Assembly: GCA_002256185.1 (NCBI GenBank)
Contig: NKIT01000006.1
Location: 28,648 to 65,700 of the forward strand
Source of the DNA: Rhodobacteraceae bacterium PARR1
GTDB taxonomy: Bacteria > Pseudomonadota > Alphaproteobacteria > Rhodobacterales > Rhodobacteraceae
DNA: 37,053 nucleotides
Reading direction: 5' to 3'
Positions 1-7,817 of the stretch are shown here, piece after piece. A model generated the notes under the pieces. It ran no database searches. It saw nothing but the letters and a program-made list of their open reading frames with translations, and was not told where the DNA came from. The position numbers were made by a program, and so were the translations under genes. Within the stretch, counting starts at the first letter, position 1, and each line of letters starts with the position of its first letter.

Positions 1-1229
1 GTCCCGACCGCCGCGCCATCACCGAAGCGGCAGTTCTGCTCAAGACCGCGAAGAAACCGCTGATCATCGCAGGCGGAGGCGTGCGCTATTCGGGGGCAGA
101 GACCGAAGTCGCCCGCTTTGCGGCGGAACGCGGTATTCCGGTCGTCGAAACCCTTGCCGGCAAGGGCGGGCTGACCCATTACCACCCGGTCCATGCGGGC
201 TCGCTTGGCATCATCGGCTCCACCTCGGCCAACGCGCTGGCGGCTGAGGCCGATGTCATCATCGCGATTGGCACCCGCCTGCAAGATTTCACCACTGGAT
301 CGTGGACGGCATTTGCGAAGGATGCGCGCTTCATCTCGATCAACGCCGCGCGCTTTGACGCGATCAAGCACCGCGCCCTTGCCGTGGTGGGCGATGCGCT
401 GGAATGTGTCGATGAACTCGACGCGGCCCTTGGCGCATGGAAAGCCCCCGCAGGCCACCTGCCCCACGCCAAGGCGCTGTTCGCGGAATGGGATGCGCTG
501 CTCGACAGCCATCAGGCACCGAGCAACACCGCCATCCCAACCTATGCGCAGGTGGTGAACGTGGTGAACCGCGCGGCGGGTGAAAAGGACACTCTGATCG
601 CCGCCGCAGGAGGCATCCCGGGCGAGGTGGCCAAGGGCTGGCGCGTCAAGGCCCCGAACAGCTTTGACCTAGAGTTCGGCTTCTCCTGCATGGGCTATGA
701 AATCGCGGCAGGCTGGGGATGCGCGATGGCGCAAAGCGGCCCCGGCGCCGTTGGTGGCACACCCATCGTCATGCTGGGCGACGGCACCTATATGATGATG
801 AATTCGGACATCTATTCGGCGGTTCTGTCGGGCCACAAGATGATCGTCATCGTCTGCGACAACGGCGGCTACGCGGTCATCAGCCGGTTGCAACAGTTCA
901 AGGGCGTGCCGGGCTTCAACAACCTGCTCAAGGATTGCCGCATCCAGAATGCCGATGCGCCGCTGCATGTCGATTTCGCCGCCCATGCCGCCGCGATGGG
1001 GGCCGCCACCCGCAACGTCGAAAGCCTGACCGATCTGGAAGCCGCCATGGCTTGGGCGCAATCCAACGACCGCACGACCGTCATTTCCATAACCACCGAC
1101 GCCTATTCCTGGGTTCCCGGTGATGCCGATTGGGATGTCGGCGTGCCCGAAGTATCCACCCGCGAGTCCGTGCAAAAAGCCCGTGACAGCCAAATCGCCA
1201 TCCGCGCCAAACAGCGCATCGGAGTCTGA
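1..1229 (+). CDS. iolD: 3D-(3,5/4)-trihydroxycyclohexane-1,2-dione hydrolase IolD, 3' part
   Basis: ThDP-dependent enzyme of myo-inositol catabolism in the cytoplasm; it opens the ring of trihydroxycyclohexanedione to 5-deoxyglucuronate. The frame is open from base 3 to the stop at 1227-1229, so 408 codons are visible and the first roughly 200 residues of a usual 610-640 residue IolD lie outside the window. The visible part begins in the central domain (KKPLIIAGGGV, then ETLAGKGGLTHYHP). It carries the C-terminal ThDP/Mg motif: GDGTYMMMNSDIYSAV starts near base 777 and ends in CDNGGYAVI about 30 residues later. An internal GTG at 81 is in frame but is not the start. iolE follows after 3 bases, which supports one iol operon. 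The family call is secure; only the missing 5' end limits it. Confidence 0.93.
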   Translation, partial: PDRRAITEAAVLLKTAKKPLIIAGGGVRYSGAETEVARFAAERGIPVVETLAGKGGLTHYHPVHAGSLGIIGSTSANALAAEADVIIAIGTRLQDFTTGSWTAFAKDARFISINAARFDAIKHRALAVVGDALECVDELDAALGAWKAPAGHLPHAKALFAEWDALLDSHQAPSNTAIPTYAQVVNVVNRAAGEKDTLIAAAGGIPGEVAKGWRVKAPNSFDLEFGFSCMGYEIAAGWGCAMAQSGPGAVGGTPIVMLGDGTYMMMNSDIYSAVLSGHKMIVIVCDNGGYAVISRLQQFKGVPGFNNLLKDCRIQNADAPLHVDFAAHAAAMGAATRNVESLTDLEAAMAWAQSNDRTTVISITTDAYSWVPGDADWDVGVPEVSTRESVQKARDSQIAIRAKQRIGV

Positions 1230-1232
1230 AGA

Positions 1233-2126
1233 ATGAAAGCCAAACTTGGTATCGCCCCCATCGCGTGGTGGAACGACGATCTTGCGGAACTGTCCGACGA
1301 TGTCAGCCTAGAGGAATGCTTGCGCCAAGCCTCGGTCGCGGGCTTCACCGGCATGGAAACCGGACGCCGCTTTCCCATGGACATGGCGGAACTCGGTCCG
1401 ATCCTGCAGAAATACGGCATCTCGGTCTGCGGCGGCTGGTTTTCCGGCCTGCTGCTCGATGGCGACATTGAGATCGAAAAGGACCGCGTCGCCGCACAGC
1501 ACGCGTTCTTCAAGGCGGCAGGTGCGCCCTGCATCGTCTATGGTGAAACCGCACGTTCGGTGCAGGGCATCAAGTCCGCACCTCTGGCGACCAAGCCAAA
1601 ACTGACCGAAGCCGAAATGGCCGCCTATGGCCGCAAGGTCAGCGACTTTGCCGATTGGTGCGCCGCGAATGGCATGCCGATCAGCTATCACCATCACATG
1701 GCTGCGGCCGTCGAAACCGAGGCCGAGCTTGACCTGTTCATGAAACACTCCACCGTGCCGCTGCTGTTTGATGCGGGGCACATGGCCTTTGCCGGGGGTG
1801 ACAACCTGCGCGTCATCGACACTCACTGGAAGCGCATCACCCATGTCCACACCAAGGACATCCGCCGTTCGGTAGTGGATGGCCTGGACCGCAGCCGCGA
1901 GTCCTTCCTTGACGCCGTGGTGAAGGGCGCCTTCACCGTGCCGGGCGACGGTTCGCTGGACTTTGAGGCCATCGTCAAGGCGCTGGCGGGCAAAGGCTAT
2001 GAGGGCTGGTTTGTGGTCGAGGCAGAGCAAGACCCAAAGGTCTCGCCCCCGCTGGAAATGGCGCAAAAGGGCCACAAGGAACTGCTGCGCGTCATGGCCG
2101 CCGCCGGATATGAGGTCGTGCAGTGA
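1233..2126 (+). CDS. iolE: myo-inosose-2 dehydratase IolE
   Basis: Dehydrates 2-keto-myo-inositol (inosose) to the dione that IolD cleaves; cytoplasmic, cofactor metal bound in a TIM barrel of the AP-endonuclease-2/xylose-isomerase-like superfamily. The protein is 297 residues, the usual family length. The N-terminus (KLGIAPIAWWNDD) and GFTGMETGRRFP at 38-48 are typical IolE segments. Likely metal and substrate ligands sit in SYHHHMAAA (151-159), LLFDAGH (177-183), THVHTKD (203-209) and VVEAEQD (261-267). ATG at 1233 has GGAG inside the iolD end (1220-1223) as a ribosome site. The downstream SDR overlaps its stop, which implies cotranslation. Confidence 0.94.
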   Translation: MKAKLGIAPIAWWNDDLAELSDDVSLEECLRQASVAGFTGMETGRRFPMDMAELGPILQKYGISVCGGWFSGLLLDGDIEIEKDRVAAQHAFFKAAGAPCIVYGETARSVQGIKSAPLATKPKLTEAEMAAYGRKVSDFADWCAANGMPISYHHHMAAAVETEAELDLFMKHSTVPLLFDAGHMAFAGGDNLRVIDTHWKRITHVHTKDIRRSVVDGLDRSRESFLDAVVKGAFTVPGDGSLDFEAIVKALAGKGYEGWFVVEAEQDPKVSPPLEMAQKGHKELLRVMAAAGYEVVQ

Positions 2127-2944
2127 CCCCGTTTTCCGCAAACCGCATGGATGGTAAAATCTGCGTCGTCACCGGGGCGACGCAGGGCCTTGGTGCCGCC
2201 ATTGCCCGCAGACTGGCCGCAGCGGGAGCGGCGGGCATCATCATCACCGGCCGCAACGAGACCAAAGGTAAGGCGGTCGCTGCAAGCCTGCCCTGCCCCG
2301 CCTTCTTTGTTCAGGCTGATTTCGGCAAAGTGGCCGATTGCCAAATGGTCATCGCTGAAACTGACCGCCGGTTCGGACGGATCGACGTTCTGGTGAACGC
2401 CGGTGCATCGACCGCGCGCGGCACCATCGTCGACACCTCACCCGAAACCTTTGACGAGTTGTTCTTTACCAACGTGCGCGGCCCCTATTTCCTGATGCAG
2501 GAAGCGATCAAGCTGATGATCGCCAAGGGCATCCAGGGGGCCATCTGCAACATCGGCTCGATTTCCGCACTGTCGGGGCAACCCTTCATCAACGCCTATT
2601 GCGCCTCCAAGGGCGCATTGACCACGCTGACCGCCAACACCGCTTTTTCCGTCATGGCCAACCGCATCCGCGTCAACCAGTTGAACGTCGGCTGGATGTC
2701 GTCGGACCATGAACGCGAGATCCAGGCCGCAGGCGGCGATGCCGACTGGGAAGCAAAGGCCGCAGCGAACCTGCCCTTCGGTCGCCTCGTTGATCCGGCC
2801 GAGGCAGCGCGGGCGGTCAACTTCCTCGTCTCCGACGATGCAGGGTTGATGACCGGCGCAATCGTCAACTTCGACCAGTCGGTCTGGGGGGCCGCCGCAG
2901 GCGGCATGCCCGTGCCCGATGGACCGATGCAATTGCCATCCTGA
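2123..2944 (+). CDS. SDR-family NAD(P)-dependent oxidoreductase in the iol operon
   Basis: Classical short-chain dehydrogenase of 273 residues. Visible are the cofactor motif VTGATQGLG (16-24), NAG at 92-94, Asn117, a catalytic-Ser region around NIGSIS (143-148), and the catalytic pair in YCASK (Tyr159, Lys163). The C-terminus VNFDQS is typical of sugar/polyol SDRs. The GTG start at 2123 overlaps the iolE stop and has GAGG at 2112-2115 eight bases upstream. An ATG at 2147 is an alternative start but lacks a visible ribosome site. Its position inside the iol operon suggests it oxidises or reduces an inositol isomer or ketone (for example a scyllo-inositol or inosose redox step); the substrate cannot be read from the sequence. 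Confidence 0.88.
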   Translation: MTPFSANRMDGKICVVTGATQGLGAAIARRLAAAGAAGIIITGRNETKGKAVAASLPCPAFFVQADFGKVADCQMVIAETDRRFGRIDVLVNAGASTARGTIVDTSPETFDELFFTNVRGPYFLMQEAIKLMIAKGIQGAICNIGSISALSGQPFINAYCASKGALTTLTANTAFSVMANRIRVNQLNVGWMSSDHEREIQAAGGDADWEAKAAANLPFGRLVDPAEAARAVNFLVSDDAGLMTGAIVNFDQSVWGAAAGGMPVPDGPMQLPS

Positions 2945-2946
2945 CC

Positions 2947-2980
2947 AAAAGGGGCGCGGGCGACCGCGCCCTTCGTCTTT
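2947..2980. terminator. Bidirectional intrinsic terminator between SDR and RpiR genes
   Basis: A perfect 8-bp stem, GGGCGCGG (2952-2959) and CCGCGCCC (2964-2971), has a four-base loop. It is flanked on the left by AAAA and on the right by CTTCGTCTTT. The two neighbouring genes converge on it from opposite strands, with 34 bases between their stop codons, so one hairpin can serve both. Confidence 0.7.
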
Positions 2981-3848
2981 ACGGCCCCGTCACCACCGGA
3001 ATACGCGGGTCGCTACTGTTCTTCTGCAACCGCGAGGCCAAGGCCACGCAAAGCGCCTGCGCCAGACACATGGGCGCGGCAAGGCTACGTGAAAAGGTAT
3101 ATTCGTGCTCGGGAACGGCGAAGAGGATCTTCGCCATCTTGGCAAAGGGCGACAGCGTGCTGTCGGTAATCGCAATCACCGGCACCCCCCTGTTGGCGGT
3201 TTCCTCGGCAACGTTCACCACTTCGGTCGCGTAAAACCGGAACGACACGACGAACAGCATATCGGTCGGCCGCGCGACCTTGGCCATATGCGTCGCAAGC
3301 CCCCCGCCCGCATCGAGAAGCACCGTCCGCTTGCCCAGCATCGTCAGCACATAACGCAGCAACTCGACCACCGGGGCCGACCGGAGTTGCCCGACGAGGT
3401 AGATCGTATCCGACGCCTCCATCAGCGCCGCCGCCTCGGCCAACTGCCCCGCATCCATATTGGCCAGCAAATCCTGCAATGACGCGACATCCCGCGTCAC
3501 GAGATCGGCAAGGAATCCCAACTCCCCTTCCCGCGCGCCCCCCAGTTCCGCCTCGAGCGCCCTCACCCGCGCATCGAACCCCGGTGCCGCCGTCGAAAGG
3601 CGACGCTGGAACACCGCCTGAAGTTCCTTGAAACCTTTGTAGCCCAGCGACTGCGCGTATCTCACAAAGCTCGACGCATGGATCCCGCACTTCTGCCCGA
3701 TCGCGTTGACCGACAGCACCGCGACATCGTTCGGGTTCTGTGTAAGATAGAGCGCAATCCGCTGATAGGATTTGCTCATATCCTCGTATCGGTCGTGGAT
3801 CAGCTTGATCAGCTCTTCATAAGATTCCGGCGGGCGGTAAGAAGCCAT
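2979..3848 (-). CDS. RpiR/MurR-family transcriptional regulator (HTH + SIS), probable iol repressor
   Basis: A 289-residue protein with the RpiR layout. Residues about 1-85 form the N-terminal helix-turn-helix (LSVNAIGQKCGIHASSFVRYAQSLGYKGFKELQ at 45-77, with the typical SSFVRYAQSLGYKGF). A helical linker follows, and a SIS sugar-phosphate-binding domain covers about 130-270 (TIYLVGQLRSA at 148-158; VSFRFYATEVV at 201-211; VPVIAITDS at 222-230). SIS domains of this family bind phosphosugars. Next to iolDE, the expected ligand is an inositol breakdown intermediate and the likely role is control of the iol operon. RpiR-type IolR proteins are established in rhizobia; the assignment here is by context. 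ATG at 3848 has GGA ten bases upstream. It converges with the SDR gene. Confidence 0.88.
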   Translation of the reverse strand: MASYRPPESYEELIKLIHDRYEDMSKSYQRIALYLTQNPNDVAVLSVNAIGQKCGIHASSFVRYAQSLGYKGFKELQAVFQRRLSTAAPGFDARVRALEAELGGAREGELGFLADLVTRDVASLQDLLANMDAGQLAEAAALMEASDTIYLVGQLRSAPVVELLRYVLTMLGKRTVLLDAGGGLATHMAKVARPTDMLFVVSFRFYATEVVNVAEETANRGVPVIAITDSTLSPFAKMAKILFAVPEHEYTFSRSLAAPMCLAQALCVALASRLQKNSSDPRIPVVTGP

Positions 3849-3912
3849 GTGTCACGTCCAAAGTCGCAGGAGAGAGGTTTCTCCGTTCCTCCCATCAATC
3901 CACCATCCGAAG

Positions 3913-3963
3913 TGAAACTTGTCAAACGGATTGCAATGCATTTTTCGCTGCATTGCGGTTTCA
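3913..3963. promoter_or_regulatory. Nested inverted repeat, candidate operator of the RpiR regulator
   Basis: GCAATGCA (3933-3940) and TGCATTGC (3949-3956) are perfect 8-base arms around an 8-base spacer. They are enclosed by TGAAAC (3913-3918) and GTTTCA (3958-3963). The site lies 65-115 bases upstream of the RpiR start codon, where an autoregulatory operator would be expected. Its use by this protein is an inference. Confidence 0.4.
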
Positions 3964-4278
3964 TCGAAGGGCAGCTTTGGGCCGAACTCGTCGTGCTGCG
4001 CTTGCGAAGGGTGGCCGCGCCACACCCTGTTTGAACGGCAGCTTTAAGCTCATTACGGCTCAGTCGACCCAGCGCAGTGTTTGGTGATGATCGACATGTT
4101 GATTTCCCAGACCGCTCTACCTGCTAGCGAAGCGCAGTCCAAGGAACGGTTGGTCAAAGCGGAAAAAACTTCAACGATATCAATGAGTGATTAGTAAGAG
4201 GTTGGACAGGCCAACCCATTGAAAAAAAATAAACTATTACACTACCCTACGGGCTGCCAATTTGATCCATGCCGCAAG

Positions 4279-4322
4279 CAAAATCAATGGCTTGCTGAGC
4301 AGACAAAATCAATGGCTTGCTG
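4279..4322. repeat. Two 19-base direct repeats
   Basis: CAAAATCAATGGCTTGCTG occurs at 4279-4297 and again, identical, at 4304-4322, a spacing of 25 bases. GCAAGC just before the first copy can also pair with its GCTTGC. The array ends nine bases before the terminator-like hairpin. No function is recognised. Confidence 0.75.
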
Positions 4323-4330
4323 GGCGGATT

Positions 4331-4363
4331 TGACTAACCTTTCGGAAAGGTCAGTCAGTTTTT
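4331..4363 (+). terminator. Orphan rho-independent terminator-like hairpin
   Basis: TGACTAACCTTT (4331-4342) pairs with AAAGGTCAGTCA (4346-4357) at 11 of 12 positions around a CGG loop, then G and TTTTT follow (4359-4363). This is the form of an intrinsic terminator read rightward, yet no protein gene on the + strand ends before it; the nearest + strand stop is 1.4 kb to the left. It may close a small RNA transcript or a leader, or be a relic. Confidence 0.55.
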
Positions 4364-4615
4364 GTTCCTGAAACCTTCCCCAACTTTGCCATTCCGCTGC
4401 TCGCCTGTGGCGCCCTGTTCGCCTTGCGAACATGGGTCACCCTATCAGATAGGCAGCCCACCGAACTCGGGCAAAGCAGGGTTCACCCCAGTCTCTTGCC
4501 AGCTTCGCACTGTGTCGCCCACCGCAAAAGGGTCACCGAAATTTCACGCACCAGACGGCGACTCGTTACAGCGCGCAAAGATGGTGGGGCATGTGAAACG
4601 CAACGGACAATAGCC

Positions 4616-5434
4616 ATGACACAACGCCCCATCCTTGGTGCTGCGCTAGACCACGATAGCCTTGCTGCGCATCGTGACTGGCTGCTGGAAGCGCCGCGCG
4701 ACCTTGAACTTCAGGCCTTCGTCACAGCCGAGGTGCTGGAGTCGGACTGGCAACCACTGGCGGCCGAGACGCTGCGCCTTCTGGATGGCCATGAGGGCCG
4801 CCTTGGCATCCACGGCCCGTTCTGGGGGTTCACGATCAACTCGTGGGATCCGGCCATCCGCGCCATTGTGACGCGCCGCTTCTTGCAGGGCCTTGATGTC
4901 TGCGCGGCGGTGCGCGGGACACACATGGTGATCCATTCCCCCTTCACCACATGGGGCTACAATCATCGGGGCCTTTATGCGGGGGACCGCGAACGCATGA
5001 TCGCCGCCACGCAACAGACTTTGGCCCCGGTTCTGGCCCGTGCGGCGGACATGGGCGTGACGCTGATGCTGGAAAACATCGAAGATATTGATCCGAACGA
5101 CCGTGCCATGCTGTGCGAGGCCTTGGACTGGCAGGCTTTGGCGCTGTCGGTCGACACGGGTCATGCCCATTACGCGCATGTGTCAACGGGTGCACCGCCG
5201 GTCGATTTCTTCATCCGTGCCGCGGGGGCCCGTCTGGGGCATGTGCATTTGCAGGATTGCGACGGCTATGCGGATCGGCATTGGCAGATCGGTCAGGGCA
5301 ATATCCTGTGGCCGTCGGTCTTTGCCGCGCTGGCGGAAACGGGGGCCACGCCGCGCCTGATCCTTGAGTTGCGCGACAAGGCGGGTGTGATCCCTTCGGC
5401 CCGGCATCTGGCAGCGCTGGGGCTTGCCGAATGA
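4616..5434 (+). CDS. Sugar phosphate isomerase/epimerase-like TIM-barrel protein
   Basis: A 272-residue cytoplasmic protein of the xylose-isomerase-like/AP-endonuclease-2 TIM-barrel superfamily. Conserved acid and His positions of that fold are visible: LENIED (Glu153), SVDTGHAHY (Asp180, His183), LGHVHLQDCDG (His211) and LILELRD (Glu251), with IHGPFWG and HMVIHSPF in earlier strands. These are typical divalent-metal ligands. ATG at 4616 is chosen because family-like sequence starts there (MTQRPILGAALDHD). The same frame runs open to 4424, but that part looks non-coding; no strong ribosome site is seen. Its stop overlaps the next gene, and it precedes the ugp transporter, so it probably handles a sugar- or polyol-phosphate made from the imported substrate. 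Exact reaction unknown. Confidence 0.8.
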   Translation: MTQRPILGAALDHDSLAAHRDWLLEAPRDLELQAFVTAEVLESDWQPLAAETLRLLDGHEGRLGIHGPFWGFTINSWDPAIRAIVTRRFLQGLDVCAAVRGTHMVIHSPFTTWGYNHRGLYAGDRERMIAATQQTLAPVLARAADMGVTLMLENIEDIDPNDRAMLCEALDWQALALSVDTGHAHYAHVSTGAPPVDFFIRAAGARLGHVHLQDCDGYADRHWQIGQGNILWPSVFAALAETGATPRLILELRDKAGVIPSARHLAALGLAE

Positions 5435-6237
5435 TGCCGCTGAAATTCATCGTCCTGTCGGACCTGCATCTGGGGGCTGCGGTTGGTGGGGCCGTCAACG
5501 GTCTTGATACCACCGCCCGTCTGGCCGAAGCGGTAAAGGTCATCAACCGCGACCACGCCGACGCGGCCCTTGTGCTGGTCGCGGGCGATCTGGCAGACCA
5601 AGGGGAGCCCGGGGCCTATCTGCGCCTGCAGGATTTGCTGTCGGCGCTGACCATGCCGGTGCATCTGACGCTGGGCAATCACGACGACCGTGCCGCGTTC
5701 CTTTCGGTTTTCGGGGCGGACCTTGACGATCCTCGCGGTCGGGTGTCGCGGGTGGTCGATCAGGGCGGCTATCGGGTCATCTTGCTGGACACGTCAGAGC
5801 CCGGCCTGATCGGCGGGCATCTTTGCCAAGGGCGGCGCGATTGGTTGGCCGCCCGCCTGGCCGAGGCGCGGGGAAAACCTGTGATCATCGTCCAGCATCA
5901 CCACGCCAATCCGCTGTGGGTGCCGGTGGACAAGATCAATCTTGCCGACCCCGAGGCTTATGTCGCCATCCTGAAGCAGCATGACGATGTGCGCCATGTC
6001 ATCGCCGGTCATGTCCACATGCCGACGTCTTCGGTGTGGCGGGGAATCCCCATGTCCACCCTGTCGGGATCACATTACGCCGTGTCGCCACATGTTCCGG
6101 GCGTTCCGGGCCAGCAGCGGCATTTCGAAGGCCCGGCTCAATTTGCCATCGTGCTGGGTTTCGAAGATGGCGTGACCGTCCATTTTCAGGACCATTCCGA
6201 ACGGCATCTGACCTTGGCCTCTGGCCTGTTCCACTAA
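5431..6237 (+). CDS. Calcineurin-like class III phosphodiesterase (GpdQ/CpdA type)
   Basis: A 268-residue dinuclear-metal phosphodiesterase without a signal peptide. All motifs of the family are present in order: SDLHLG (Asp11, His13), GDLAD (Asp53), GNHDD (Asn83, His84), QHHH (155-158) and GHVHMP (His194, His196). The GHVH-to-C-terminus part resembles CpdA/GpdQ enzymes. Starts at 5431 and 5434 (ATGATG) both overlap the stop of the TIM-barrel gene. Family members cleave cyclic nucleotides or glycerophosphodiesters. The ugp genes immediately downstream favour glycerophosphodiester hydrolysis to glycerol-3-phosphate plus an alcohol. That substrate is inferred; cAMP cleavage remains possible. 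Confidence 0.85.
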   Translation: MMPLKFIVLSDLHLGAAVGGAVNGLDTTARLAEAVKVINRDHADAALVLVAGDLADQGEPGAYLRLQDLLSALTMPVHLTLGNHDDRAAFLSVFGADLDDPRGRVSRVVDQGGYRVILLDTSEPGLIGGHLCQGRRDWLAARLAEARGKPVIIVQHHHANPLWVPVDKINLADPEAYVAILKQHDDVRHVIAGHVHMPTSSVWRGIPMSTLSGSHYAVSPHVPGVPGQQRHFEGPAQFAIVLGFEDGVTVHFQDHSERHLTLASGLFH

Positions 6238-6257
6238 GGAACCGAAGATCTTTTCGT

Positions 6258-6305
6258 CATGCCTTGTCAGCCAAGTTACTTGGCCGACAAGGCATGTATT
6301 TGTTT
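6258..6305 (+). terminator. Strong intrinsic terminator after the phosphodiesterase gene
   Basis: CATGCCTTGTCAGCCAAG (6258-6275) and CTTGGCCGACAAGGCATG (6279-6296) are inverted repeats matching at 17 of 18 positions around a TTA loop. They are followed by the T-rich TATTTGTTT. It lies 21 bases after the phosphodiesterase stop and separates this pair of genes from ugpB. Confidence 0.8.
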
Positions 6306-6329
6306 AAGTATCTGTAAATATTATATAAT
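6300..6329 (+). promoter_or_regulatory. Candidate sigma-70 promoter for the ugp operon
   Basis: A perfect TATAAT at 6324-6329 has TTGTTT at 6300-6305 as a weak -35 with an 18-base spacer, in an AT-rich segment about 90 bases before ugpB. A Pho-box half-site-like CTGTCAC occurs at 6349-6355 but its partner half is poor, so PhoB control is not shown. Confidence 0.45.
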
Positions 6330-6380
6330 TTTCAACACCTTTGCGTTCCTGTCACCGAATCCCCGCATAAGGACGGCGCG

Positions 6381-6396
6381 CTGCGATCGAACGCAG
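6381..6396. promoter_or_regulatory. Imperfect palindrome in the ugpB leader
   Basis: CTGCGATCGAACGCAG matches its own reverse complement at 14 of 16 positions. It lies between the candidate -10 box and the ugpB start codon and could be an operator or a leader stem. No regulator is identified. Confidence 0.3.
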
Positions 6397-6419
6397 GGTT
6401 CCATTCGGAGACAGGGAAG

Positions 6420-7751
6420 ATGACCCAGAAACTCGCATCTGCCGTCGCGTTGGCACTTTTGGCCACCGCCGGTTCGGCCTCGGCCGAGAAGATCAAATTC
6501 GAATACTGGTATGGCCTGACCGGCGACCTTGGCGCGGTCGTGGCTGAAACCTGCAATCGGTTCAACACCAGCCAAGACATGTTCGAGGCCGTTTGCGTTG
6601 GCCAGGATGGCTATGAAAAGGCCGTGCAGAACACCATCGCCGCCTTCCGCGCGCAAAAGCATCCGACGCTGCTGCAATCGTTCGACGCGGGCACCGCTGA
6701 TCTGATGCTGTCGGGCGAATTCTATCCGGTGCACAAGCTGATGCAGGACACCGGCGTGACGGTGGACTGGTCCGACTATTTCCCCGGCATCGCCAACTAC
6801 TATTCGGCATCAAGCGGTGAGTTCTTCTCGATGCCGTGGAACTCTTCGACCCCGGTCTATTACTTCAACAAAGCCCAGTTCGAAAAGGCCGGCATCACCG
6901 AAGCGCCTGTGACCTGGGAAGGTCTGGAAGCCGCCTTCGTCAAGCTGAAAGAGTCGGGTCAGGCGTGCGGGCTGGCCTATGCCCCGTCGTCCTGGATCGA
7001 CCTTGAGCAGTTTTCGATGGCGCACAACATCCCGGTTGCGTCGAACGACAACGGCTATACCGGGCTGGACACCGAATTGCTGTTCAACACCACGCTGCAC
7101 CTCAAGCACATGGAAAACATCCAGCGCTGGATCACCGAAGGCTATGCGATGATCCGCACGCAGGCCGCTGGCAAGACCGCGCGCGACAGCTTTGTCGAAG
7201 GCGAATGCTCGGTTTTCTTCTCGTCCATCGCGGACCACAACACCATCCACAAGCTGGCTCCCGAAGGTCTGGCTTGGGACGTGCAGATCATCCCGACCTA
7301 TGAAGGCGTTGAGCGTCACAACACCGTCGTCGGCGGCGCATCGCTTTGGGTTCTGTCGGGCAAGACCGAAGACGAATACAAGGCCGCCGCTGCCTATCTG
7401 GCCTTCCTTGCGACCAAGCCGGAACAGCAGTTCCTGTTGGAAAACTCGGGCTATATCCCGGTGACCAAGTCCACCTATCAGGCGCTGCTGGACGAAGGTT
7501 TCTACGCCAAAGAACCCTTCATCCACCGCGACATCGCGATGAAGTCGCTGACCTGGACCGAACCGACCAACCTGACCAAGGGCCTGCGTCTGGGCGGTAT
7601 GATCCAGATCCGTGCCGAATGGCAGGCAGAGGTCGAGGCCGCGCTGGCCGGTCAGAAAACCATGAAAGAGGCGCTGGATACCGCCGCATCGCGTGGCAAC
7701 GAAATCCTCGCCCGCTTTGCCAAGACCTACGAAGGCAAGATGTTCCCCTGA
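6420..7751 (+). CDS. ugpB: sn-Glycerol-3-phosphate/glycerophosphodiester ABC transporter substrate-binding protein UgpB
   Basis: Periplasmic binding protein of 443 residues, close to the 438 of E. coli UgpB. A Sec signal peptide (residues 1-22, Ala-rich, cleavage after GSASA) precedes mature EKIKFEYWYG. Segments that match UgpB closely are WNSSTPVYYFNKAQFEKAG, GGASLWVLSGK, KGLRLGGMIQIRAEW and the C-terminal ALDTAASRGNEILARF. It captures glycerol-3-phosphate or glycerophosphodiesters for the UgpAEC permease. GGGA lies five bases before ATG 6420. A hairpin separates it from ugpA, as is usual where the binding protein is made in excess. Confidence 0.93.
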   Translation: MTQKLASAVALALLATAGSASAEKIKFEYWYGLTGDLGAVVAETCNRFNTSQDMFEAVCVGQDGYEKAVQNTIAAFRAQKHPTLLQSFDAGTADLMLSGEFYPVHKLMQDTGVTVDWSDYFPGIANYYSASSGEFFSMPWNSSTPVYYFNKAQFEKAGITEAPVTWEGLEAAFVKLKESGQACGLAYAPSSWIDLEQFSMAHNIPVASNDNGYTGLDTELLFNTTLHLKHMENIQRWITEGYAMIRTQAAGKTARDSFVEGECSVFFSSIADHNTIHKLAPEGLAWDVQIIPTYEGVERHNTVVGGASLWVLSGKTEDEYKAAAAYLAFLATKPEQQFLLENSGYIPVTKSTYQALLDEGFYAKEPFIHRDIAMKSLTWTEPTNLTKGLRLGGMIQIRAEWQAEVEAALAGQKTMKEALDTAASRGNEILARFAKTYEGKMFP

Positions 7752-7765
7752 TCTTGCCTGACCTC

Positions 7766-7797
7766 GCGTGGCGGCTTCGTGCCGCCACGCCGCCTTT
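7766..7797 (+). terminator. Intercistronic hairpin between ugpB and ugpA
   Basis: GCGTGGCGGC (7766-7775) and GCCGCCACGC (7781-7790) form a perfect 10-bp stem with loop TTCGT, followed by CGCCTTTT. It lies 14 bases after the ugpB stop. It is probably an attenuator or a 3'-end stabiliser that sets the ratio of binding protein to permease. Confidence 0.65.
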
Positions 7798-7817
7798 TAC
7801 CGCGACTGGAGGCCAAG

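Larger units (their letters stand above)
3849..4615. other. 767-base gap without a recognisable gene, partly AT-rich
   Basis: No open frame here has a start, ribosome site and protein pattern that I would call a gene. The region contains a nested inverted repeat just upstream of the RpiR gene (3913-3963), a small GGTTGG/CCAACC hairpin at 4200-4216 in an AT-rich stretch, two 19-base direct repeats (4279-4322) and an intrinsic-terminator hairpin (4331-4363). The frame of the next gene stays open upstream to about 4424, but that extension does not look like protein. The composition contrasts with the flanking high-GC genes and may mark an old insertion or deletion scar or a small RNA locus. Confidence 0.5.

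Noticed and set aside
4424-4615. 64-codon N-terminal extension of the TIM-barrel protein
   Set aside because: The extension is Arg- and Thr-rich without family similarity, while typical sequence begins at ATG 4616.
6349-6365. Pho box before ugpB
   Set aside because: Only one half-site (CTGTCAC) fits; the repeat 11 bases on or before does not match, so PhoB control was not called.
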